Of a stretch of 64,000 nucleotides of DNA, positions 17,287-25,174 are shown in pieces. The notes beneath the pieces were generated by a model. It saw nothing but the letters and a program-made list of their open reading frames with translations, did no database searches and was not told the DNA's origin. This DNA comes from Sulfurospirillum sp. UBA2217. GTDB taxonomy: Bacteria > Campylobacterota > Campylobacteria > Campylobacterales > Sulfurospirillaceae. The position numbers and the translations under genes are program-made. Where the stretch lies: assembly GCA_002328495.1 (NCBI GenBank), contig DCUJ01000012.1, positions 62,001-126,000 on the forward strand, in the 5' to 3' direction. Positions within the stretch are counted from its first letter, which is position 1. Every line of letters starts with the position of its first letter.

Positions 17287-18294
17287 ATGCTACGTTTTAT
17301 TGATCTTTTTTGTGGTATTGGAGGCTTTCGTTATGGTCTTCAAAAAGCATGTGACTCACTTGCTATAGAACACAAATGCGTCTTTAGCTCCGATATAGAT
17401 AGCTTTTGCAAAATATCCTATGCAACTAATTTCAAAGAAGCTCCTCATGGAGATATCACTCAAATTGATTCCCACAATATCCCTGATTTTGACATACTCT
17501 TAGCGGGTTTTCCGTGTCAAGCGTTTAGCATTATTGGAAAACGTAAAGGCTTTCAAGATACAAGAGGCACACTCTTTTTCGATATTGCACGTATCTTATC
17601 GGCTAAAAAACCCAAATGGTTTGTTCTTGAAAATGTTAAACAACTCATAGGGCATAACAAAGGTGAAACACTCAAAGTTATCATTGGTGTTCTAGAAGAT
17701 TTAGGCTATCACGTCGAGTATTCTCTACTTAATGCACTCGATTTTGGTTTGCCTCAAAAGCGTGAGCGTATTTGGATTGTTGGCTCTTTGCTTGGATTGG
17801 AGCACTTTTCAATTTCAACACGTGGATCAGTTAGCTATACCTTAGATGATATCTTAGAAAAGGAAATCTCTCCTTCTTTATATGCCTCTGATCAAATTCA
17901 ACATAAGCGCAAAGAGAAAATTAAAGCAATACCTAAAGAAACTACTATATGGCATGAAAATAAAAGTGGTAATATTAGTGCTCTTCCATACTCATGCGCT
18001 TTAAGAGCAGGCGCATCGTACAATTACCTTTTAGTTAATGGAAAGCGACGTTTAAGCTCACGTGAAATGCTAAGACTTCAGGGTTTTCCTGAAGAATTTA
18101 TTATAGCAGTTAATGATGCGCAGCTCCGAAAACAAGCAGGTAATTCTTTGCCAGTCAATGTTGCAGAAGCCGTTATTAAGTCTCTTTTACTTTCTCAAAT
18201 GGAGTTTATCAATGTTACATCCAAAACTAAAAACTGTGGAAAAATATACACCGCCTTATCCTCTGAATCGCTTTCCGAACACATTAGCATGTGA
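17287..18294 (+). CDS. DNA (cytosine-5) methyltransferase
   Basis: The 335-residue protein has the ordered C5-methyltransferase motifs. Motif I is FIDLFCGIGGFRYGL and motif IV is GFPCQAFSIIGKRKGF, with the catalytic Cys. Motif VI is FVLENVKQL, motif VIII LPQKRERIWIVG, motif IX REMLRLQGFPEEF and motif X KQAGNSLPVNVAEAV. It transfers a methyl group from SAM to cytosine C5 in a specific site, which cannot be predicted from sequence. A probable extended -10 (TGC plus TACAAT, 17259-17264) and a strong AAAGGAG site precede the start. Its 3' end overlaps the next gene by about 83 bases, typical of coupled methyltransferase and endonuclease genes. Confidence 0.95.
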   Translation: MLRFIDLFCGIGGFRYGLQKACDSLAIEHKCVFSSDIDSFCKISYATNFKEAPHGDITQIDSHNIPDFDILLAGFPCQAFSIIGKRKGFQDTRGTLFFDIARILSAKKPKWFVLENVKQLIGHNKGETLKVIIGVLEDLGYHVEYSLLNALDFGLPQKRERIWIVGSLLGLEHFSISTRGSVSYTLDDILEKEISPSLYASDQIQHKRKEKIKAIPKETTIWHENKSGNISALPYSCALRAGASYNYLLVNGKRRLSSREMLRLQGFPEEFIIAVNDAQLRKQAGNSLPVNVAEAVIKSLLLSQMEFINVTSKTKNCGKIYTALSSESLSEHISM

Positions 18295-18958
18295 TTTAGC
18301 GAGAGAAATTGTTTACCTTCTTGCCACACGAATGGTACCTTCTTTAGAGGGGTCAGATTGGGAACAAATATTCTCACGTTTAATTAATGGTAGATGGAAA
18401 CCTTCTAATGTTGGATTGGATGATATCGTATTGGAACAAACTGCTTGGAGTGCCAAAACAGTTAAAAATGCCTCTCCAGCTAAAGCCAAAAAAGTGAGAT
18501 TAATCTCTGGTCGCAATTCTCCATCTTTTTCTTTTGGTCAAGATGCTATCTTTTCTCATGATACAAATGCTATAGGAGCAATGGTTTTATCTATTTGGAA
18601 TGAACGCGTCTCAGCTATTCGTAGCAAATATCACCATTTACGAACAACTGTACTGATAAAAAGTGAAGATCTCCTGGAACTAGCACTTTTTGAACATGAT
18701 ACACTTCTTTATGATCCCAATGCTTTTAGATGGCAATGGAATCAAAATAAAAACCTTATAGGCATTGATTCAGAAGGTGAACATAAATTTACGTGGCAAC
18801 CACATGGATCACAATTTACCATCATCGAGCATGTACCAGATGATAGGCTAGCTATCGTAATTCAGCAACCAGGTAGGCTCTCCAAAGAAGCAGTGCTTAA
18901 TGAACTTGGCTTTACTTATGATTGGGTCAAAATCTTAGGAAAACGAAGTGAATTGTAA
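18212..18958 (+). CDS. Probable type II restriction endonuclease
   Basis: The 248-residue protein begins MLHPKLKTVEKYTPPYPLNR. The frame is open back to 18113, but the ATG at 18212 is preferred because it limits the overlap with the methyltransferase gene. I do not recognise the family. It has no membrane segment or signal peptide. No PD-(D/E)XK or HNH motif could be assigned with confidence. The call rests on context: it shares a two-gene module with a C5 methyltransferase, overlaps it, and lies between the same insertion repeats. Alternatives are a nicking endonuclease or another methyltransferase-associated protein. Confidence 0.7.
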   Translation: MLHPKLKTVEKYTPPYPLNRFPNTLACDLAREIVYLLATRMVPSLEGSDWEQIFSRLINGRWKPSNVGLDDIVLEQTAWSAKTVKNASPAKAKKVRLISGRNSPSFSFGQDAIFSHDTNAIGAMVLSIWNERVSAIRSKYHHLRTTVLIKSEDLLELALFEHDTLLYDPNAFRWQWNQNKNLIGIDSEGEHKFTWQPHGSQFTIIEHVPDDRLAIVIQQPGRLSKEAVLNELGFTYDWVKILGKRSEL

Positions 18959-19044
18959 AATGTTTTATAACTCTCGTCTAAATTAATATTAAAGATTATA
19001 AATAAAATAATTTTATCCATGAAAAAGAATTTTATACTTGATCA

Positions 19045-19091
19045 AGCACCGTAATATTTCATTTTGAAAGATTTTAAGCCTTACATGTAAA
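19045..19091 (+). repeat. 47-bp direct repeat, right copy
   Basis: This is the exact duplicate of 17174-17220, ending in TTACATGTAAA. It carries the orphaned tail of pdxH (AGCACCGTAA) with no pdxH frame in front of it, so it marks the right border of the inserted module. The radical SAM gene starts 20 bases later. Confidence 0.95.
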
Positions 19092-19110
19092 GATACTGTA
19101 GCATTAAGCT

Positions 19111-20343
19111 ATGAAAGTTTCCATCCAAGATAAAATCGCCATCCTCGCTGAAAGTGCCAAGTACGATGTCTCCTGCTCCTCTTCAGGGAGTGAGCACAAC
19201 TATAAAACGGGAGAGCTTGGCAATACGCATAAAAGCGGTATTTGCCATACCTTTACCAGTGATGGTCGTTGCGTATCGCTGCTTAAAGTCTTGCTTTCTA
19301 ACATCTGCATTTATGATTGTGCTTATTGTATCAACCGTACGAGTAACGATATTGTGCGCACCGCGTTTACACCTCGTGAGTTAGCTGATTTAACCATCAA
19401 TTTTTACAAACGCAACTACATCGAAGGACTTTTTTTAAGTTCGGGTATTATCAAAGATGAAGACCATACGATGGAATTACTCCTACAAACTTTGCGTATT
19501 TTGCGCCATGAGTACCGTTTCAATGGCTATATTCATGTCAAACTCATCCCTGGAAGTTCCAAAGAGCTGATTCACGAAGCCACACTTTTAGCCAATCGTG
19601 TTAGTTCCAACATCGAACTTCCAAGCTCTAAAAGTCTGGCTCTTCTAGCACCTCAAAAAAGTAAAGAGAGCCTACTTTCACCCCTTAAACATGCCAGAAA
19701 TATTACCTTAGAGCGTCACCAAAAACCTATTTCGATGAGCACACAGATGATTATTGGGGCGACGGGTGAGAGTGATTTTGAGATCCTTAAGCTCTCTTCA
19801 TCTTTGTATCAAAAAGCCCTGCTTAAACGGGTTTATTACTCGGCATACATTCCTGTCAATTCGCACAAAGACCTCCCCTCACCTTTACATGTAAAGCCAC
19901 CACTGCAAAGAGAACATCGGCTGTATCAAGCGGATTGGTTGTTGCGCTTTTATGGTTTTTCCTACGATGAGATTGTCGATGAAAATGAAAATTTAGACAT
20001 TCAATTTGACCCAAAAACCCACTGGGCACTACGCCATTTGGAACATTTTCCTATCGACATCAACACAGCACCCCTTTATACCCTCATTCGCATCCCTGGT
20101 ATTGGTGTGAGAGGGGCTCAAAAAATTCTCCAAGCCAGACGCTTTAAAAGTCTCTCTTTTGAAGATTTAAAGCAACTCAAAATTCCACTTAAACGCGCAC
20201 GCTACTTTATCGTTGCAGGCAAAAACTACCAAAAAGAGGTGCCTTTATATGAAGAAAAGCTTAAAATTGCTCTTATTCATCATGGACACAACATCATTCA
20301 ACCTACTCTTTTTGATACCTCGGTCTATACGGGAGAGTTTTGA
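19111..20343 (+). CDS. Radical SAM protein linked to DNA modification or repair
   Basis: The 410-residue protein has a radical SAM cluster motif in CIYDCAYCINR (CxxxCxxC, about residues 66-73), preceded by a Cys- and Ser-rich start and KSGICHTFTSDGRCVSLLKVL. The C-terminus has a helix-hairpin-helix-like segment (LIRIPGIGVRGAQKILQARRF), suggesting nucleic acid contact. It matches the family described as putative DNA modification/repair radical SAM proteins that are usually encoded beside, or fused to, a uracil-DNA glycosylase-like partner. The downstream gene overlaps it by four bases and is the known partner family. The chemistry is undefined. Its original upstream region was interrupted by the restriction-modification insertion. 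Confidence 0.85.
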   Translation: MKVSIQDKIAILAESAKYDVSCSSSGSEHNYKTGELGNTHKSGICHTFTSDGRCVSLLKVLLSNICIYDCAYCINRTSNDIVRTAFTPRELADLTINFYKRNYIEGLFLSSGIIKDEDHTMELLLQTLRILRHEYRFNGYIHVKLIPGSSKELIHEATLLANRVSSNIELPSSKSLALLAPQKSKESLLSPLKHARNITLERHQKPISMSTQMIIGATGESDFEILKLSSSLYQKALLKRVYYSAYIPVNSHKDLPSPLHVKPPLQREHRLYQADWLLRFYGFSYDEIVDENENLDIQFDPKTHWALRHLEHFPIDINTAPLYTLIRIPGIGVRGAQKILQARRFKSLSFEDLKQLKIPLKRARYFIVAGKNYQKEVPLYEEKLKIALIHHGHNIIQPTLFDTSVYTGEF

Positions 20344-21074
20344 TGAACGTCCTTTACGATGGAAGTTTTGAAGGCTTTTTAACCTTGGTGTATGACGTCT
20401 ATTATGAGGCATTAAATCCCACTTCTATTATGAAGAATGAACCTAAAGAGCTTTTGTTTGAGCCTTTACATGTTGTTTTTACCGATGAAACAAAAGCACA
20501 CAAAGTGCTTTTAGCGCTTCAAAAAAAATTTTCAAAAGAGCACTATCAACGCATTTTTCATACCTTTTTATGCGATAGTATCTCTTTTGAAATGGAACTT
20601 TTAGCCTTTATCGTTTTAGGATTTAAAGAACAAAAAACGCTTGAAAATATCACCATTCCAGCCGTTTTTAAACTCCAAAGCATGGAGAATGAACTCTTGC
20701 GACTGACGCATAAAATGTACGGCTTTACTCGCTTTGAAGAGCTTGAAGATGGCATGCTCTATGCCAAGATAGAGACAAAGTTCAATGTTTTGCCTTTTTT
20801 AGGAGAGCATTTTTGTAAACGCCTTGGAAACCATGCGTTTATCATTCACGATGTCAAACGCTCTTTAGCGTTTATCAAAGATGAAACAACGAAGCACATC
20901 AAAGAAGTCGCTTCTTTTGAGACCCCACTCCTCTCTCAAAATGAAACGCATGTACGAGAACTCTGGAAAACATTTTTTACACACGTTGCCATTGAAAACA
21001 GACGCAATGAAAAACTTCAAAAAAGCCTCGTACCACTTTTGTATCGCACTTATATGAGTGAGTTTTTAGCCTAG
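20340..21074 (+). CDS. TIGR03915-type DNA metabolism protein
   Basis: The 244-residue protein starts with the family signature VLYDGSFEGFLTLVYD. A later segment, KRLGNHAFIIHDVKRSLAFI, and the C-terminal WKTFFTHVAIENRRNEKLQKS also fit. This family almost always accompanies the radical SAM protein encoded immediately upstream (four-base overlap), and in many genomes is fused to a uracil-DNA glycosylase domain. No glycosylase domain is present here, so the protein is the short form. A role in DNA repair or base modification is predicted by association only. Confidence 0.8.
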   Translation: MMNVLYDGSFEGFLTLVYDVYYEALNPTSIMKNEPKELLFEPLHVVFTDETKAHKVLLALQKKFSKEHYQRIFHTFLCDSISFEMELLAFIVLGFKEQKTLENITIPAVFKLQSMENELLRLTHKMYGFTRFEELEDGMLYAKIETKFNVLPFLGEHFCKRLGNHAFIIHDVKRSLAFIKDETTKHIKEVASFETPLLSQNETHVRELWKTFFTHVAIENRRNEKLQKSLVPLLYRTYMSEFLA

Positions 21075-21080
21075 TTTGAC

Positions 21081-21086
21081 TATAAT
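21081..21086 (+). promoter_or_regulatory. Probable -10 box of the ABC-F gene
   Basis: A perfect TATAAT lies in the 36-base gap after the preceding stop codon, 24 bases before the ATG at 21111. It indicates independent transcription of the ABC-F gene with a very short leader. Confidence 0.55.
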
Positions 21087-21110
21087 GCACCTTTTTCATA
21101 CGAGGCTTAC

Positions 21111-22943
21111 ATGATACAAATTACCAATCTTTCCAAAGCGTACGGCGGACATGTTTTGTTTGAAAACATCTCTTTTTCACTCAACAAAGGCTATAAAGTA
21201 GGTTTTGTCGGACGCAATGGCTCAGGCAAATCAACCCTTTTTAAACTGCTTTTAGGCGAAGAAGAGCACGATTCGGGTGATATTTTGATTCCTAAAAATT
21301 ACTATTTGGGTGCATTGAAGCAACATATTCATTTCACCCATCCTAGTGTGCGTGCTGAGTGTGCATCAGCACTTAGTGGTGATGAAGCGTACGATACCTA
21401 CAAAGTCGAAAAGATGCTGTTTGGCTTAGGCTTTAGCCATGAAGATTTAGACAAAAACCCTCTGAGTTTTTCAGGTGGCTACCAAATCCGCATTAACCTT
21501 GTCAAACTGCTTGCCACCAATCCGAGTATGCTCCTTTTAGATGAGCCAACCAACTACCTAGACATCGTCTCGATGCGCTGGCTTGCCTCTTTTTTGAAAA
21601 GTTTTGAAGGTGAAGTCATCCTTATCACGCATGACCGTGATTTTATGGATGCTGTAACCACGCATACGATGGGGCTCAATCGTAAAAGTTTGATGATCGT
21701 GCAGGGTAATTCGCACAAATTTTATGCCAAGCTTGCCGAAGATGATGAACGTTACCTTAAAACCAAAGCCAATTTAGATAAAAAGCGTGCGGAATTGGAA
21801 GATTTTATCACCCGCCAAAAAGCACGTGCTTCCAAAGCGGTTATGGCACAAAGTAAAGCCAAGCAGTTAGAGAAGATGGGGGAGATGGAGGAGTTAGAAG
21901 CCGAATCCACCCTAGAATTTGATTTTAATATGAAAAAAACACCTGCTAAAATCATGCTTGAAGCCAAAGCATTAACGTTTGGGTATGACCCCTCTCAACC
22001 ACTGTTTCAAAACCTAAACTTCACCCTTCACAAAGGTCAATGTTTAGCCATCATCGGGAAAAATGGTAAAGGTAAATCCACACTTCTAAACACCATTGCA
22101 GGAGAGCTTACGCAACAAAACGGAACACTCTCTTGGCATCCAGAAACGACACTGGCGCATTTTGGACAAACCAATATTAACCGCCTAAACCTCAAACAAA
22201 ACATCATAGATGAAATTTACGACGTAGACCCGCTTTTAGGCATTACCCGTGTGCGAGGTATTTGTGGAGCGATGATGTTTAGTGGCGAGAGTGCCAAAAA
22301 AGAGATCTCCGTACTCTCAGGCGGTGAGCGCAGTCGTGTGATGCTGGGTAAAATCATCGCGACCCCTGCCAATCTTTTACTGCTAGATGAACCCACCAAC
22401 CACCTTGATATGTACTCCATCGAAGCCTTGTGTGACGCCATAAAGCGTTTTGAAGGCTCAGTGATTTTGGTCACCCACTCGGAGATGTTACTGCGCTCTC
22501 TTGCAACAACACTGATTATCTTTCATAAAGACAAAGCTGAGTTTTTTCAAGGCACCTATGATGAATTTTTAGAAAAAATTGGTTGGGAAGAAGAGTTAGA
22601 AAACACGCCTAAAAAAGTTGTTGTGACTGATTATAACGCTGTAAAAAAAGAGCGCACAGCACTGATTCAAGAGCGAAGCTCAAAGCTCTCTCCTTTGAAA
22701 AAGAACATCGATGCCTGCGAAGCGAACATTATGCGCTTAGAAGAGCAAATAAAAGCTAAGAATGAAGCGCTCATTGTGCATTCTAATGAGAGCAATGTGG
22801 GGGAGCTTGCGCGCATTTCTAAAGAGCTTATCTCTGAAGAAAAAGAGCTAGAAGGACTGTATGAGCGTTTTGAAACACTCCATAACGAACACGATACGCT
22901 CTTTGAAATGTATGAAGCCAAATTGAAAAACATCCAAAATTAG
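21111..22943 (+). CDS. ABC-F family ATPase
   Basis: The 610-residue protein has two ABC ATPase domains and no membrane helices. The first has Walker A GRNGSGKST (about residues 33-41), signature SFSGGYQ and Walker B LLLDEPTNYLD. The second has GKNGKGKST, LSGGERSR and LLLDEPTNHLD. A charged linker lies between them (KKRAELEDFITRQKARASKA). A C-terminal coiled coil of about 80 residues follows. These features define ABC-F proteins, which act on ribosomes in translation control or antibiotic protection; the length and C-terminal coiled coil resemble the Uup/YheS side of the family. The exact subtype is uncertain. Confidence 0.9.
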   Translation: MIQITNLSKAYGGHVLFENISFSLNKGYKVGFVGRNGSGKSTLFKLLLGEEEHDSGDILIPKNYYLGALKQHIHFTHPSVRAECASALSGDEAYDTYKVEKMLFGLGFSHEDLDKNPLSFSGGYQIRINLVKLLATNPSMLLLDEPTNYLDIVSMRWLASFLKSFEGEVILITHDRDFMDAVTTHTMGLNRKSLMIVQGNSHKFYAKLAEDDERYLKTKANLDKKRAELEDFITRQKARASKAVMAQSKAKQLEKMGEMEELEAESTLEFDFNMKKTPAKIMLEAKALTFGYDPSQPLFQNLNFTLHKGQCLAIIGKNGKGKSTLLNTIAGELTQQNGTLSWHPETTLAHFGQTNINRLNLKQNIIDEIYDVDPLLGITRVRGICGAMMFSGESAKKEISVLSGGERSRVMLGKIIATPANLLLLDEPTNHLDMYSIEALCDAIKRFEGSVILVTHSEMLLRSLATTLIIFHKDKAEFFQGTYDEFLEKIGWEEELENTPKKVVVTDYNAVKKERTALIQERSSKLSPLKKNIDACEANIMRLEEQIKAKNEALIVHSNESNVGELARISKELISEEKELEGLYERFETLHNEHDTLFEMYEAKLKNIQN

Positions 22944-22975
22944 TGTAAAATGACAAAAAAGCCAAGAGGTGTGTG

Positions 22976-23281
22976 ATGAGTGATTTAAAAGAGCGATTGA
23001 TGGAGAGCGGATGTTCAAGTGAGTTTATCCTTGATGCGTTGCGTTATGAAAAACTTTACAACGGTGATATCGACGATTTTATCGATACCGTTGAAGATAT
23101 TTTGATGAGTGATGACGACTATGATGATATGGTAGACGATGAAGATGATTTGGACGAAGATGAGGATGACCCGATTTACCGAAGTGACTACAACTACGAT
23201 GGCAATGAAGATAACATCTACTTTGAAGACGAAGATGGTGAAGAAGCCTTAGAAGACGATGATGAAGAGGATGACTACTAA
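22976..23281 (+). CDS. Small highly acidic protein
   Basis: About 101 residues. The first 45 look like a folded helical part (LKERLMESGCSSEFILDALRY). The rest is nearly all Asp, Glu and Tyr, ending EDDDEEDDY, giving an extremely acidic tail. A GTG lies three bases upstream, but ATG 22976 has AAGAGG at proper spacing. It follows the ABC-F gene by about 30 bases and its stop overlaps the convergent MBL gene by four bases. The family is not recognised. A disordered acidic tail could bind cations or mimic nucleic acid; this is speculation. Confidence 0.75.
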   Translation: MSDLKERLMESGCSSEFILDALRYEKLYNGDIDDFIDTVEDILMSDDDYDDMVDDEDDLDEDEDDPIYRSDYNYDGNEDNIYFEDEDGEEALEDDDEEDDY

Positions 23282-24024
23282 ATCTCGACACTAAATCCTT
23301 GCGTAATGTAGGGATATTTAAGCCTTATTTTCTTTACATGTAAAGGAAGTAAGGTCTTACAACTCGCATGAATCAAATACCCATTTTTTGCCTTTACGTG
23401 CTCGATATACGCTCCCGCACTCTCCCAATTCAGATGTTTTTTAGACGCATATTCAGGGGTATAACACGCATCAATAAAAAGATACTCGATGCTTTTCTCT
23501 CCTAAAAAAGCAAGGGAGTCTTTGGGTATCGAAGCACAATCGGTCAAATACGCCAATGAACTTTTACATGTAAAGAGCACATACCCGTTTGTGGGCTTTG
23601 AATGCTCCAAGGGCACAGCGACAATTTCAACACCCTCAATGCACACTTTTTCAAAAGGCTTAAGCACTTTATATTCGATATTGTCTTTATGCACAAACAA
23701 ATCTCCAAAACCTTGCACATCCTCAGGAATATAACAAACAATGGGTATGGGAGACTTGCGCAGACGAATCAGTCCTAAGCAATGGTCGGCGTGAAAATGG
23801 GTCAGAAAGATGGCGCGAATGGGTGTGGTATTAAACTTCTCACTTAAAAAATCAACCCCTGCATCAAACAAAATCACACTGCCATCTTTAAGTGTAAGAT
23901 ACGCTGATGTGGAGCGGTTTTGTGTTTTGTGTACGCGTGCGTCTTCGCACACTTCGCAGTAACAGCCCAAAAGAGGAATACCTCCTGTATCGGAAGTTCC
24001 TAAAAATTCAAATTTCACACCCAT
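23278..24024 (-). CDS. MBL-fold metal-dependent hydrolase, PhnP-like
   Basis: The 248-residue protein has the metallo-beta-lactamase motif THFHADH (HxHxDH at residues 76-81), the downstream DAGVDF acidic segment and later metal ligands (TDCASIP, HASC). An N-terminal cysteine cluster (CYCEVCEDAR, residues 21-30) resembles the extra zinc-binding loop of PhnP-type phosphodiesterases. It probably cleaves a cyclic phosphodiester or a related substrate. No phosphonate genes are nearby, so a PhnP pathway role is not supported. Two TTACATGTAA sites lie inside the gene, at 23334 and 23564. Confidence 0.85.
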   Translation of the reverse strand: MGVKFEFLGTSDTGGIPLLGCYCEVCEDARVHKTQNRSTSAYLTLKDGSVILFDAGVDFLSEKFNTTPIRAIFLTHFHADHCLGLIRLRKSPIPIVCYIPEDVQGFGDLFVHKDNIEYKVLKPFEKVCIEGVEIVAVPLEHSKPTNGYVLFTCKSSLAYLTDCASIPKDSLAFLGEKSIEYLFIDACYTPEYASKKHLNWESAGAYIEHVKAKNGYLIHASCKTLLPLHVKKIRLKYPYITQGFSVEI

Positions 24025-24092
24025 GCCTTTATACTCAATATGAAATTATACACAAAGACTCTAAATGATACTTTTTTGATACTAGAGAACGT

Positions 24093-24098
24093 TATAAT
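24093..24098 (+). promoter_or_regulatory. Probable -10 box of the HD-GYP gene
   Basis: A perfect TATAAT lies in the 165-base gap between the divergent MBL and HD-GYP genes, giving a leader of about 85 bases before the ATG at 24190. Nothing else is recognisable in the gap. Confidence 0.45.
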
Positions 24099-24189
24099 AA
24101 ACACATTAGATTGCTTGCTAAGAGCCTAATTAACGAAGTTTTAGACCTTAACCCAAAACTCAATTCAAATTCAAAAAAAGACTAGAAGT

Positions 24190-25140
24190 ATGTCACACGT
24201 TAAAATTCCATTATTTGCTATAAAACCTGAGAGTGCTATCCCTTTTAATCTCTTTAGAAAAGAGGAAGATCATTATGCTTTAGTTGTAGAAGATGGCGAT
24301 ATCTTCCCAAAAAATCTTTCAAACCTCATGTTAAATTATCCCAATAATGAGCCATGTGTCTACCTTCATAAGAAAGATAAGCCAAAATATTACGCATATC
24401 TTGAAAATTTTTTAGGGAAAATTACGCAAGATACAGAGGTTTCAGTTAAAGAGAAATCAGCATTAATATATGATTTTGCTGCAAACACCCTTGATAATTT
24501 GTTTCAAAACCCAGAATCAAAAGAGTTAATGAATCGTTCTAAAAACCTTATTTTAAATACGATCAATATTATTTTTGCTCATGATAATTCTGTAAAAAGT
24601 ATGATGGAAATTAGTTCACATGATTATTATACGTACACGCATTCTGTTGATGTTTCCCTCTTTTCTATGGGTTTTGTAAATTACTTAAACTATTCTTACG
24701 ATGATATGGCTAATATTGGCTATGCTGCTTTACTGCACGATATAGGTAAAAGTAAAATTCCATTAGAAATACTCAACAAAAAAGCCCTGCTAGCCTCGGA
24801 TGAGTTTGAAATCATGAAACATCATCCAAAATATGGATGTGAGATTCTTCAATTTCATGGAGAAAAAAATAATGATATTTTAAATCCTGTGAGGCATCAT
24901 CATGAAAAAGCTTTAGGCACTGGCTATCCCGATAAACTCATCGCAACTAAAACGCATGAATTTGCAAAAATAATAGCCATAGCAGATATTTTTAGTGCAT
25001 TGACAACAAAGCGTTCTTACAAAGAAGCCTACAGTTCTTTTAACGCGCTTCAACTGATGAAAAACGATATGCTTCACGACTTAGATAAACATCTATTTTT
25101 TGAGTTTGTAAAATTCATGACCACAATAAGCCGTCAATAA
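24190..25140 (+). CDS. HD-GYP cyclic-di-GMP phosphodiesterase
   Basis: The 316-residue soluble protein has an N-terminal region without a recognised domain (about 1-135) and a C-terminal HD-GYP domain. The metal site HDIGKSKIP carries HD at residues 183-184. It is followed by KHHPKYG, the RHHHEK histidines and the GTGYPDKL segment with GYP at 245-247. HD-GYP enzymes hydrolyse c-di-GMP to pGpG or GMP. It stands alone between its own promoter and a convergent transporter gene, and balances the several GGDEF proteins of this window. Confidence 0.92.
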   Translation: MSHVKIPLFAIKPESAIPFNLFRKEEDHYALVVEDGDIFPKNLSNLMLNYPNNEPCVYLHKKDKPKYYAYLENFLGKITQDTEVSVKEKSALIYDFAANTLDNLFQNPESKELMNRSKNLILNTINIIFAHDNSVKSMMEISSHDYYTYTHSVDVSLFSMGFVNYLNYSYDDMANIGYAALLHDIGKSKIPLEILNKKALLASDEFEIMKHHPKYGCEILQFHGEKNNDILNPVRHHHEKALGTGYPDKLIATKTHEFAKIIAIADIFSALTTKRSYKEAYSSFNALQLMKNDMLHDLDKHLFFEFVKFMTTISRQ

Positions 25141-25174
25141 CTACACATAATTCATCACCGTTTACATGTAAAGG

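Larger units (their letters stand above)
17221..19044 (+). mobile_element. Inserted restriction-modification module with long target duplication
   Basis: The 1824 bases between the two 47-bp repeats hold only a methyltransferase gene, an overlapping second gene and their own promoter. There is no transposase or integrase. The stretch is more AT-rich than its surroundings, as judged by eye, and contains no TTACATGTAA site of its own. Removing it with one repeat copy would put pdxH immediately before the radical SAM gene, the presumed ancestral order. Insertion of restriction-modification genes with long target duplications has been described in Helicobacter pylori; applying that model here is inference. 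Confidence 0.8.

Noticed and set aside
18113..18211. Longer N-terminus of the probable endonuclease gene
   Set aside because: This part reads through the methyltransferase gene in another frame and is not protein-like; ATG 18212 is more plausible.
17219..18968. Shared 12-mer AAAATGTTTTAT near both ends of the restriction-modification insert (17219-17230 and 18957-18968) as terminal repeats
   Set aside because: It is low-complexity A/T sequence, is not at the right-hand border and is easily explained by chance; the 47-bp repeat is the real footprint.
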